Shown here in pieces: positions 50,780 through 60,071 of a stretch of DNA of 64,000 nt. Origin of the DNA: Caenorhabditis elegans (taxonomy: Eukaryota > Nematoda > Chromadorea > Rhabditida > Rhabditidae); assembly GCF_000002985.6 (NCBI RefSeq), contig NC_003279.8, positions 9,424,001 through 9,488,000 on the forward strand, given 5' to 3'. The position numbers and the translations under genes were made by a program. Every line of letters starts with the position of its first letter. Within the stretch, counting starts at the first letter, position 1. A model generated the notes under the pieces. That model did not search any database and was not told where the DNA came from. It saw only the letters and a list, made by a program, of their open reading frames with translations.

Positions 50780-52630
50780 CTGGTCACCTGATCTGAAATG
50801 ATTACTTTTAGTTCAAAAGTTGTCTGAAAGTATTTGAAAAAAAAGTAGACACTGCCTATTGTTAAAAATAAAGTTTTGTTCGGTGAGCCCCCTGGCCCCA
50901 CGGAAATCGAGGAGGAAATGAGAATGGGTTTGGGGTGGCAGACAAACCAGAAAATAGTATACAAATTGTGGAGGTTTAGAGTCAGAAAATGGTGTAACAT
51001 TAGACGGGAGGCCACGGGGGGAGAAGGCGAAGAAGAAGATGCAGAAAGAGCAGGAAGAAGGCACGGAGGGACCGGGTCTATGGGAGAGAAGAAATGGGAG
51101 ATGGGGGCCCCCATAGAGACTAAACGATGACACATAAAAATTAGAGACGCAGATGAGTTGGGAATACATATGTGGATAGGTGATGATTCTCAAGATGATC
51201 ATGGGAATGTCCAACTCAGTTATTTTTCTTCTGTGGTTTAAAAATTAAATTCTCTGATTGTTAAATCTATTAAAATTCAACATAAGAAAATTATCAATTT
51301 TTGTTTTTCACGCCTTCAGGATCACGAGGAAGTTTATTTTTGAAAAATGGATTAACACTGCTGGAGCAAATACTACAGCATACTCAAAATAGACCAAAAA
51401 GTTTATATCTCAATTAAATAATTTGGAATGTTTTAGGTTTCCAAAATTTCCAATCAAATTTTTGTTTTTAGTACATTGCCAAATTATCAAAAAAGTTAGG
51501 ACTTAAAAAATATTTATGCAAGTAAGTGGTATATACTGCAACATCTCGATGAAAAATGTATCGATTTGTTCAATTTAGAGCTTTTAAGTATTAGGATAAT
51601 TAATTCAAAATTTAAAATACTTTAACTTGGAGCGTAGGAACATATAGTTCACTAACTCAAAAATGAAATTCGAAGAAGTATATTCCTAGATATTGACTTT
51701 TTGTAAATCTGAAAGAATTGGCACGGCAAATTAGGTTGATGGAAGTAGCAGAGCGTGTTTCATTCCGCATGAATACTCTCGTTTCAACCAAATTAAATTG
51801 AAACCTTTTCGAATTCTATAGCTTTTGGAGATTCATGCTCTTTTAGTGGTCATTGTGAAGTCATTCAGAACACATTTTCCTTTCACGAAATTTTAGTATA
51901 AGGCTTTCCTAGTAGACACTAAAAAGATTGCAATAAATGTGACCACCTTGTAACCTACAAAAAACATGTGAACAGATCTTTCGACAAAATAATTGAAGCC
52001 AACACTATGCAAACAAAGAACACCAGAGTTCAAATAAAAATTCAGAAGAAAAACGGACAGAAAAACAGGATGCATTCATTCATCAGGCAAGCATTTAGTT
52101 TAGAAGATACATTATCTAACACAAAAGAGCAAGCCGAGTCTCGTCCGTCTTCCTGATTTTTATACCTAAGCGCTCGCAATCGCAAAATGAATTGGAGAAT
52201 GTGAATCGATTGAACCGCATCATTTTACTTATATAATTTTTTGAATGGCTAATAAAAATTATGTTGTCGAATTTTACAGCTGAAAATTCCTAATTAAGCA
52301 TTATATTTATTTGGATTTTCAAGTAAAAAGATTCTCGTTCAAAAATTTCGATGTCATCTTCAGATAGTCTTCCACAAAATGCTCAAGAAGTAAGGCTTCA
52401 AACGCCTATTTGGAAGCCCGAAACCCCGAAGATTTTGATTATCAATTCGAAACGTGTTGGCAATTCTGTAAACACCTAATGTGGAAATTTTCAAATTGTT
52501 ATACAAATATTTTGTAAAGTATTCTAAAGGAAATGTGAATCATAAAACATTCTTTTCAAAATTATTTCTATAAAATTATATAAATGGAATTTAAAAATAT
52601 CATCATACCACAAGTTATTTTCAAAAAAAA
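50780..52630. other. 1.85-kb intergenic region between calm-1 and the saposin cluster
   Basis: No gene supported. A purine-rich tract at about 50900-51130 (many GGAGG/GAAGA words) yields open frames on both strands that look like composition artefacts. The right end should hold the promoter of the first saposin-like gene, including a GATA site at 52439-52444. Confidence 0.5.
52439..52444 (-). promoter_or_regulatory. GATA element TGATAA upstream of first saposin-like gene
   Basis: TGATAA on the minus strand, 187 bp upstream of the start codon at 52631. Worm saposin-like genes are often intestinal and driven by the GATA factor ELT-2 through TGATAA; all three genes here have one close upstream (see 53191 and 55239). 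Inference from motif and family. Confidence 0.35.
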
Positions 52631-52983
52631 ATGAAACCGATCATACCCTGCTTGTTCATTCTCTCTCTATTCAATCCGGTAAGAAATTTGTTGAATTTTT
52701 GAGAAATATGAAAGTAATTGATATTCAGATCTTTGCGCAAACAGCATATTCGCAAGTATGTAAATTCTGCACAGGAGAATTAGAAGTTCCAACAGTTTGG
52801 AATCAGTTTCAAGTTCTGCTCAGAAGTGTGTGCAGATGGCTTACAATTGGAAAAGTGGAGTGTAAAGCAATTGTTGATACAGCTGAAATGGATGAATCTT
52901 CGTATAAAAATGTGTATCCCTATCTTGTGGAAATGAAGAACATGGCCTGTAACAAATATAAAAAGGAGTATTGTTCACTATAA
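52631..52983 (+). CDS. Saposin-like secreted protein (100 aa)
   Basis: Exons 52631-52678 and 52729-52983 give 100 aa. The first exon encodes a hydrophobic signal peptide (MKPIIPCLFILSLFNP). The second encodes one saposin B-type domain with the six-cysteine pattern: C-K-F-C, then RSVC, VEC, MAC and YC near the C-terminus. Worm SPP proteins of this size are secreted, membrane-perturbing or lipid-binding proteins, mostly of the gut, related to amoebapores and used against ingested bacteria. Paralogous to the genes at 53478 and 54503 (shared pattern C-x2-C...VP..W...A/Q.LL and YP..L/I..K.MAC). AATAAA at 53006-53011. Function here is inferred from the family. Confidence 0.85.
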
Positions 52984-53477
52984 TTGAACTTGTGACATAT
53001 TTCAGAATAAATTTGGGGTCGGTTAGTCAAATTTGCCGATAATTTAAAAAAACGCTGATTTGTCTATTTACCGATTTGCCAGAAATTAAAATTTTCGGGA
53101 AACAGGAAAACAGGAAAACAGAAAGGAGTACAGTTGTAAATTTTTTGAAATTTTCGCGTTTTTGAAACGCTTTAATTTATTAGTAAGTTATGATAACATA
53201 AGAAACATTTATGTATATTGCTCGATATTCCAGTGTAAAACTTCCAACGAAAATTGTCGAAGCAAAATTTTTATTAAATTGGCGACTTGCCAAAAATCCA
53301 AGAATTTGTATTTTTCCTAGCGTCTGTTCAGCAAGATCACAAGAGAACCAAAACTATGTTTCCCATATCGGTTTCTTGAAAGAAGGGAACTGATTTCGGT
53401 TCTCATGGTGTCTCGAAATAAAAGAGAAAAAGTCTGCTCAAATTGTATTCTTCCAAACGGTTTCCTTCGAAAAAACA
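52984..53477 (+). other. Spacer between first and second saposin-like genes
   Basis: About 490 bp, AT-rich, with a short tandem GGAAAACA repeat near 53100-53120. Contains a GATA site at 53191-53196. No coding sequence supported. Confidence 0.4.
53191..53196 (+). promoter_or_regulatory. GATA element TGATAA upstream of second saposin-like gene
   Basis: Exact TGATAA, 282 bp upstream of the start at 53478; candidate ELT-2 site by the same reasoning as for the neighbouring saposin-like genes. Confidence 0.35.
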
Positions 53478-54098
53478 ATGAAGCTTCTTTTCGTTTTCCT
53501 CTTCATCTCCGCTCTTGTGGTAAGTCATTTTAAAATTTCAAGAACTGTCTAAATTTGAATATAAGAGTGATGTAATTGTTGGAAATCTATCCTATAATAC
53601 AACTTATCAACATTTTGTTGAATTTTTCACCCATAGTCAAAAAGGATAAATCTCTCAGTTTTCATCTATCATAATTTTGAATATTTACGAAAAAACAACA
53701 AATTTCTATTAACTTTACACCTGTATTTTATTTGAAATATTTTTGCTTTAATCTTGTAGTGTTCAAAAATGCGGATTTGCTCTAAATTTCTCAAAAAAAC
53801 ATGCAATTTTCCAATTCAAAAATTTGGCAGTGTACCGAAATTTTCAAAAATCTAATGCTTTCAGATTGGTTCTGACGCCCAACTTGGCAATCTTTGTATG
53901 TTTTGCAGTGGACTCATTCAAGTTCCAGACAACTGGAATGATGCTCAATCACTTCTTAGAACGGGATGTGCGCAAAGTGGAGACGCAGCATCTGCATGTA
54001 TAGGGCTTGTAAACGCAGCCGATTTGACTTCATCGTACCCAAAAATGTATCCATTCATTATGGACATAAAGAAAATGGCATGCTTCAAATTCTGTTAA
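53478..54098 (+). CDS. Saposin-like secreted protein, second copy (91 aa)
   Basis: Exons 53478-53519 and 53865-54098 give 91 aa. The short first exon is a textbook signal peptide core (MKLLFVFLFISALV). The second exon carries one saposin B-type domain: cysteines in LCMFC, TGC, ASAC, MAC and the final FKFC, spaced as in the family. It keeps the conserved intron just after the signal peptide, as in both neighbours. More acidic and glycine-rich than the first copy. AATAAA at 54128-54133. Probably secreted; convergent with the third copy on the minus strand. Confidence 0.87.
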
Positions 54099-54502
54099 TT
54101 TCTTGGTTTCGGAAATTTTATTTTTCTAATAAAGTTCTCATATTGATTTAATCGTGTTTCCGCCAAACATATTACCCAAACCTTGTCCAAAAAATAAAAG
54201 TTGGCAACACTTGTAGGGTGAGGGAGTTTGTTGGAGAATTATTGAAGTTGGGTAAAAATTGGATAAGCTCTGTATAAGAAATAGGCAAGAGTTGGGTGAG
54301 AAGCTGAAAATATCCAAACTTGGAGAAGAAGTTGCCGGGAAATGTCGAGATATTGGACATGGAAACTGGATGATCAGATTCGGAGAATCTGCTATTTTTC
54401 AAAATAAGTTCACTTCAATAAACATCCCGTCCCCGTGAGCCTATCTGATATCTGATTGCATTCTTTGTTGAGAAACCGGACTTTATTAATTTGTGAAACA
54501 TC
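54099..54502. other. Convergent 3' spacer between saposin-like genes 2 and 3
   Basis: Holds AATAAA of gene 2 (54128-54133) and, on the minus strand, AATAAA of gene 3 (TTTATT at 54482-54487). A repetitive GTTGG/GGAGAAG-type stretch lies at 54200-54320. No coding sequence supported. Confidence 0.5.
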
Positions 54503-55073
54503 TTATTGCTCTTTACAATACTTTTTACAAGCCAAATCCTTTAACTGAACATTATGAGGTAACATATTAGGAAATGATTCTGTTAAATTTGCATTATTAA
54601 CAATTCCATTGCAAGCTTTTTTTGCTCCTCCAAGGTTTGAGCATCCGGCAAGGTTGAGGGCGTTTTGAGCCTTCTCCCAGGTTTGTGGCATATTGAATAA
54701 TTTATTACAGAAGACACATGCTATATGTTGTTGAGCCAAAGTTTCCTGGAATTAGATGTTTAAAATAAATGTCATTGATAAATAATGTCTCATAGTCAGA
54801 AACATTAACAAAAAACGCTGGCGATTCGGTGTCAATAAATCCACCCATATGCTCCCATATGCGCTCTAGCTCTAGTAACAATGTACCTAACAAGTTGCAT
54901 AAGGCTTTCCTAAAAGTTGCCGCCATCTTAAGGGCTCAAATGTCAATTGCATACCTAGGCGTTCCTGCATTTTCGCATGACAGGAAGTAGGAATTTTTGT
55001 GCGTTCAAGACTTTATGAAATAACTTACATGGAAAAATACCGTAAACAAAAATATGTAAAGAAGAATTCGCAT
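54503..55073 (-). CDS. Saposin-like secreted protein, third copy, minus strand (95 aa)
   Basis: Minus-strand exons 55073-55029 and 54745-54503 give 95 aa. Exon 1 is a 15-codon signal peptide (MRILLYIFLFTVFFH) ending at a GTAAGT donor; exon 2 begins after ATTCCAG and encodes ETLAQQ then the saposin domain with cysteines IACVFC, AGC, KAC, LAC and KKYC. The intron position after the signal peptide is shared with the two plus-strand copies, so all three come from duplication with one inversion. The 283-nt intron holds an unrelated open stretch (54750-54926) that may be a repeat fragment. Minus-strand AATAAA at 54487-54482. Confidence 0.83.
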
Positions 55074-55238
55074 TGTTATGTAAAATGTATTAAACACAAC
55101 GCTTTCATAAATATTTATATAGAATTGAGGACAATAGAAAAAATGGGCAGTTGTCTTCTGATTCATATTAAATGCGAACTATGCGAGGTACAGAAAACTT
55201 TTTCAGAAAAACAACATTTTAAAATTAAAATTTACTAA

Positions 55239-55244
55239 TTATCA
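55239..55244 (-). promoter_or_regulatory. GATA element TGATAA upstream of third saposin-like gene
   Basis: TGATAA on the minus strand (TTATCA on plus), 166 bp upstream of the start at 55073. Third member of the pattern of one GATA site per saposin-like gene. Confidence 0.35.
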
Positions 55245-55331
55245 GATCAATAGATTGAGAAGATTAGGTCATTATTATGTCAACTGAAAATAATTAAAAA
55301 CTATTATTATTACTGAAATTTCGAGGAAATA

Positions 55332-56645
55332 TTACTGTCCCATTCTCTCCCACGGATCAAAATCTGGGCCACGATTTTGAGAAGAGGAAGAGCTGAAATT
55401 GAGTTAATTAAAATAAAAATAATTTTTAGAACGTTTTGCTTACCCGTAAGCATAAGTCTTGATTGGATTCAGACCAATTGAAGTTGGACTTGCATGAGCT
55501 CTAGCATGTTGCTTATTAACACGAGCTGTTCCATCAAATGAGATAACTTTTGGTTTATAAGCACCGACATGTCTCTTTGAACTTCTTCTTCCGATCTTCG
55601 CTAATTGCAAGGTTTTCTGGAAGTTTTGAATCATTTTCATCTTGAAAAAGAAATCCAAAATTACCTTTGGAATATTGTCACTTTTCAGCAAATCGTCAAG
55701 AAGTCTATCTAATTCGGCTTCTTCGGGAACCGAGAGTTGACTTTGTTTTGATTTTTGGAATTCTTGCTTTTGCTGATTGACTTTCTGAAAAAAAATTGAG
55801 AAACTGGAAGATGTTTGGTAATAATTACCTTTTCAATGAGAATTTTAGGCGCAGTAGTGCTTGTTGTGATCATTGGGAGTCTAGTTGGAGAACGTTCTTC
55901 TACAGAATTGTACTTTTCAAATGATGATGGTGATTTCTGAAAGTTTTTTTTTTTTCAAATAAGAAAGTACGCATGGTCTAGAGATGTTAATGTATATGTT
56001 TTTTTATACAAAACTTTATACAAAACTTTGATTCAATTTATACAAAACTTTGGTTCTAGGGTGTGCGATATTCCGGCACATTATACCAATTTTCATAGTT
56101 AGAAATTAATGTTGGTAAAACGCTTGACTCGCTGGAACATAATGGCAGTTTTTATAGAGAAGTTGAAAAACAACAAATACATTCTAGAAGTTGCAATTTG
56201 CCAACAGACCTATCAAGTATTTTTGAAGGATTATTTTTCACCTAAAAAGGTATTCGAGATTATTTTTGAACTTTTGACCAAAAATTTACAATTTTTGAAC
56301 GTGAAGATTTGGACCAGCACCAGCAATATTTCAGATTTATAGCACACTACCGATAACTATGTTAAACTAGAAGAAAAAACTTACACCGTGACGTGGAATA
56401 TTTTGCACCGAAACTTCTACCTCGGCAGTTGTTTCTTGTTGGAACTCCTGAGCAATTGGTTTAATCCGATTCAAATAAATGACTCCAGAATCCGGAAGAT
56501 CTCTGACTTTTCCACGCATAAATTGTTGATTTGGATACATACTTGATGGATGAAGTTGAGGATTTGTTGGGAACATATACAACATGGGCTCAGCTAATAA
56601 TGCGGCAGGTGCCATGAGAATCAACACCGATAGAAGCATCATCAT
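55332..56645 (-). CDS. Unrecognised secreted protein (240 aa)
   Basis: Minus-strand exons 56645-56385, 55936-55829, 55784-55665, 55616-55444, 55392-55332 give 240 aa. The N-terminus is a clear signal peptide (MMMLLSVLILMAPAALLAEP). The mature part is hydrophilic, rich in Gln, Pro, Ser and Lys, without cysteine-rich or transmembrane segments: PTNPQLHPSSMYPNQQF, a Ser/Thr stretch, a probably helical acidic piece (PEEAELDRLLDDLLKSD), a basic piece with dibasic sites (GRRSSKRHVGAYKPK), and the end RGPDFDPWERMGQ. I recognise no domain. The dibasic sites could allow proprotein cleavage, which is inference. All splice junctions keep frame. It starts about 600 bp from an hAT-type MITE. Confidence 0.8.
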
Positions 56646-57554
56646 TCAATGATAAAACTGACGAAATAATCTGAGAACTAACAGATGATGTCGTTATAGG
56701 GAAAGTGGGAGCGGCGGTGTCTTGTCGAAAACCGATCCAGGCGCTGATGAAACGAGAAATCCCAGATTCTTATCAAAGTTTACGTCCTTCTCTCGACTCG
56801 TTGTCGCAATCTCTCGGCTAACGATAAGCTAATTCTATCCGTTTTTTCTTCATTTCGTCAGAACAGGATGGGTGGATTGTGGCAAATTTTATTTATTTCG
56901 TACATGCAATCTGTGCGGCAATATATGAACAAAAAGGATAAGAACAAAAGAGTCATTAGAAAGATATTTTAGATGTAGATGCACCTCTGAAAATTGAAGA
57001 ATAGTAGTGTTGAAGGGACATATACATATCATTGGCAACATTAGAAGAGCAGGCATGTGCGGCATCCATGCATTACATTATTAAGATCAATTGACATTTT
57101 CTGCGAGTTTTATAGTAGAACGAGGTTCAATGCCGGCTAGAATGTCAATTATGGGCTCTAGTCTGACTATAAGATCAGAAACACAGCGAAAAAAATTGAA
57201 ACCGGGTTTTAGTCATACCAGTTGTTAGGGCTGTTATGGGGGACAATGAGGGATTTCGATTTTTGAGAGCTTTTTCCGGCGTCCCTTTTGTAGAAAACTG
57301 GATCCCCAAATTGAAATAGGATTAAACTGATGGGTGTTACTTCGATTTGATATTGGGGCTTCTGTTTTCTACAGAAGGGACGCCGGAAAAAGCTTTCAAA
57401 AATCGAGGGGGACGTCCTCCTTCGACCCTCATAACAGCCCTACCAGTTGTACATTATGCAAATTAAACAATTTTTAAATGGGTTTGTAGTTTAGAAAAAT
57501 TATTATTTTGTAAATGTAAATTTAAATTTAATTATAAAACACGTAGAAACTTCT
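56646..57554. other. Divergent intergenic region
   Basis: Shared upstream region of the minus-strand secreted protein gene and the plus-strand membrane protein gene. Contains the 217-bp hAT-type MITE at 57226-57442; otherwise no gene supported. Confidence 0.5.
57226..57442. mobile_element. 217-bp hAT-type MITE with perfect 8-bp target duplication
   Basis: The left end TAGGGCTGTTATG (57226 on) is the exact reverse complement of the right end CATAACAGCCCTA (to 57442). The element is flanked by identical 8-mers CCAGTTGT at 57218-57225 and 57443-57450. Eight-base duplications and termini starting TAGGG are the signature of hAT transposases. Inner arms are also complementary (TTTTCCGGCGTCCCTT against AAGGGACGCCGGAAAA). 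No coding capacity, so it was moved by an hAT element elsewhere. Confidence 0.9.
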
Positions 57555-58235
57555 ATGTTTTGTTTTGAATCCGCGTAGAATATTTCAAAATGTTTTATTT
57601 TTGTTAACAGTTCTTTTCACCATTGCAATCTTCTTCGGAAGTTTATTTCTACTATTTCTACGAAAGTGTCACAAAAAGTTCCGATTGATTGAAGAAAAGG
57701 ATTTCACAATGAAAGTAAGTTCGAAAATAATGTAATGTTTAAAGAGTTAATCTATTTTCAGTGTGAAGCATTGTCAGAAAACTTTCTCAATTTAATCCTT
57801 CAAACCATAAACATCGTCTTCATTTCCATCGCCTTGTTTGTATCGTGTGGCAAAAAAGGAGCAAAATCAAAATCTACAAAAAGTACTGCTTCAAAAGGAT
57901 CAGTTTCTTCTCCAGCTGCACCTGCTTCAACAATTTCAACGGCACCAGGCGATGTATCGAAGGAAAAGGATAAGGGAAATGAGGAGAAGAAGGAAGAGAA
58001 AAAGGATGAAAAGGAAGAAGAAAAGAAGGATGAAAAAAAGGAAACTTCAAAAAAATCGAAAAAGGCGTCGAAGAAGTCTGTCAAGAAGTCGTCCAAGTCG
58101 AAGAAAAATGAAGGGGTATGATTTGAATTCCGGATAGTTTTCTGTGAATTAATACAAATTCAGGACGATGGTGAATACGAGAACGTGAAGGATATGACTG
58201 CAAGTGAGCTTCTGAAGATTGCAGAAACTGCATAA
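57555..58235 (+). CDS. Small membrane protein with Lys/Glu-rich tail, unknown function (about 178 aa)
   Basis: Exons 57611-57714, 57762-58115, 58164-58235 are well supported. The first exon is doubtful: ATGTTTT at 57555-57561 joined over a 49-nt intron to 57611 keeps the frame and gives 178 aa, but the donor GTTTTG is weak and a different 5' exon is possible. N-terminal hydrophobic segment LFTIAIFFGSLFLLFL followed by basic RKCHKKFR, a second hydrophobic segment (LNLILQTINIVFISIALFVS), a Ser/Ala/Pro linker, then a long Lys/Glu-rich low-complexity tail (KEEKKDEKEEEKKD ...) switching to Lys/Ser, and a final acidic piece DDGEYENVKDM. No family recognised. AATAAA at 58259-58264. Confidence 0.65.
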
Positions 58236-58784
58236 ACTCGTTTTCTAAATACTATTGAAATAAATTTTTGTGTTGAAACATGTTTTCCTTTTCATTTGTT
58301 CTAGGCATGGCAAACCGAACTTGACCGGATTTCCAGGTTATTATTTTTAGATTATGCACATCAGCAGATATGTTGAGTATCATGGTACGTAGGATGAAAG
58401 GTACCCATACAAGAGGCACGTATAAGGCTGTTAACACCTATCACGTAATGCCTAACTGCATACGCGCCTATACGTACGTCTGAAACACGCCTATAAGATG
58501 TGCTAAGAATACTAGTAAAACAGTTTTTTCTTTGTGAAAAATACAATTTTTATTACACTTCTCTAAAAAAAATTAGAAAATGGGACATCCAGTTTTCAAT
58601 TTGTCCAGTCTACAGATCCCAGATCATTCTGCAATTGGCGAGATTGTACCTGCATCTATTTGTGCCATAAATCTATAATACAACTATGACACCTTTCTCA
58701 ATGAACGCCGCCAGTTGTCATCACCTTCTCTCCTCATTGCACGTTGGTTCAAATGTATTGATTCCCGCATTCATTCCATTCAAA
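58236..58784 (+). other. Intergenic region between two small membrane-protein genes
   Basis: Contains the poly(A) signal of the upstream gene. The frame of the next gene is open back to an ATG at 58686, so its start may lie there. Nothing else recognised. Confidence 0.4.
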
Positions 58785-59517
58785 ATGTCACCAACTCACC
58801 TATTACTAGCATTTTTCTATAAATTTTCATCACTTATTACTAATCTAATTATTCTATTCATCGCATTTTTCATTTTCCTTTACTTTTTAATTTTCGATGG
58901 GGAAAATCAGAAAATTGAAGTGAATAGAAGAAGAATCCTGTGCAATGTTAATGGATACCAATACATCGGGTTAGTTTGAAACTAGATTTTAGAAACAATT
59001 CAAGAATATCAATTCTCTCAAATCCTTTTGAACATGTTATACCTAATCTAATAATTCGGAGTTTTTTCTGACTACACAATTAATAATATTTGTTGAATAG
59101 TTTTAAGTGATTTCAGATATTGGAAGTTTTATTATTTGAATATTAAATTTTAAAAGTAATAAAGTTCATCAAGTTTCTTCACATTGTCTGAGAACTTAAA
59201 ATTGTTTTTTTTTAATTTTCAGGAGCAATCCTATCACAATCAATGGGACAATTCAATATCTGAAAATCAATTTCATTGAATTTTCCATTCAGTTATCTAC
59301 GTGGTCTTCAAATGTGCAATTGAATAATTGGAGAGATTTTATGAATTTGAAGTATGTGAAACCCAGGGATAATTCAACTGACGAATCGAAGACCAAGATG
59401 ACAATTTCACCAGTTAATTCTCCAAAAAAGAAGCCAATGTATTCAATGCTGCACTCATTACAGGAGAACCTCTTGATTAATAGAACTTTCCAAAATTATA
59501 ACTTAAGTTATAATTGA
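58785..59517 (+). CDS. Single-pass membrane protein of unknown function (about 159 aa)
   Basis: Exons 58785-58969 and 59223-59517 give 159 aa; an in-frame ATG at 58686 would add 33 residues. I prefer 58785 for its AAAATG context and because the segment before it looks unlike coding sequence. One strong hydrophobic span at about residues 17-37 (LITNLIILFIAFFIFLYFLIF) follows a short N-terminus. The remainder is a soluble segment with several N-glycosylation sequons (NGT, NST, NRT, NLS) and a basic SPKKKPMYS stretch. The sequons would fit a lumenal or extracellular C-terminus (type II). No domain recognised. AATAAA at 59572-59577. Confidence 0.68.
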
Positions 59518-60071
59518 ATTATAATTTTAAAAATTGTCAAGATTTAATATTGTAAGTATTTATTTGTGTACAATAAATGTTTGGAATATTTTTATTATTT
59601 TAAGACATACGTCCTCTAAAAGTAGACATCTCACCCTTCTACCACCGATATATTCCCGGTGGCCCTTCTTCAAGAGCCCTTCACGCGCCTTAGAATTTTT
59701 TAAAGTTTTTCCGAGGCTTTTTCTGCTGAGCAGCAGGTATCAGTGTCCCGCCCGTGAAGAGAACTGGATGTAGTAATAAATAATAAATAAATATGAGTAT
59801 AGGCTACACATGTACTTGATGTACAGCAGCGTATCCTCAAAAGTCAAAGCTTTTTATACATTTATTGTGTGAAGCTTTTTATGAAAAAAAAATACAATTG
59901 CAAAACGCAAGCATTCAGAACTGAACTGAGGACACTTTCAAATTTTAATAGTTAGTTTTATTTGAATTTCAATGCAAAAGAATGGTTCATTATACTAGGC
60001 TTAGTGATGTAGGTTTTAAAATTTTTTGAGCGATCAAGCTTTTCGCATGTTGAAAATGCATTTCTTTCCAG
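59518..60071 (+). other. Region upstream of the glycosyltransferase exons
   Basis: Should contain the first coding exon of the glycosyltransferase gene (the exon at 60072 starts in phase 0 without an ATG), but I found no short ATG exon ending in phase 0 before a convincing donor. Otherwise AT-rich, no gene recognised. Confidence 0.35.

Noticed and set aside
50746-51214. Minus-strand frames of about 130 codons upstream of calm-1
   Set aside because: They overlap the real calm-1 first exon in a different frame and a purine-rich tract; no similarity and no splice continuation.
54705-54926. Minus-strand 73-codon frame (begins MAATFRKALCNLL) inside the third saposin gene's intron
   Set aside because: Considered as a transposase fragment, but no motif could be confirmed and no terminal repeats were seen; left as an unclassified intronic sequence.
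56040-56345. Possible DNA transposon in the secreted-protein intron, with TAGGGTGTGC-like and GCACACTA-like ends
   Set aside because: The end similarity is short and no target duplication is visible.
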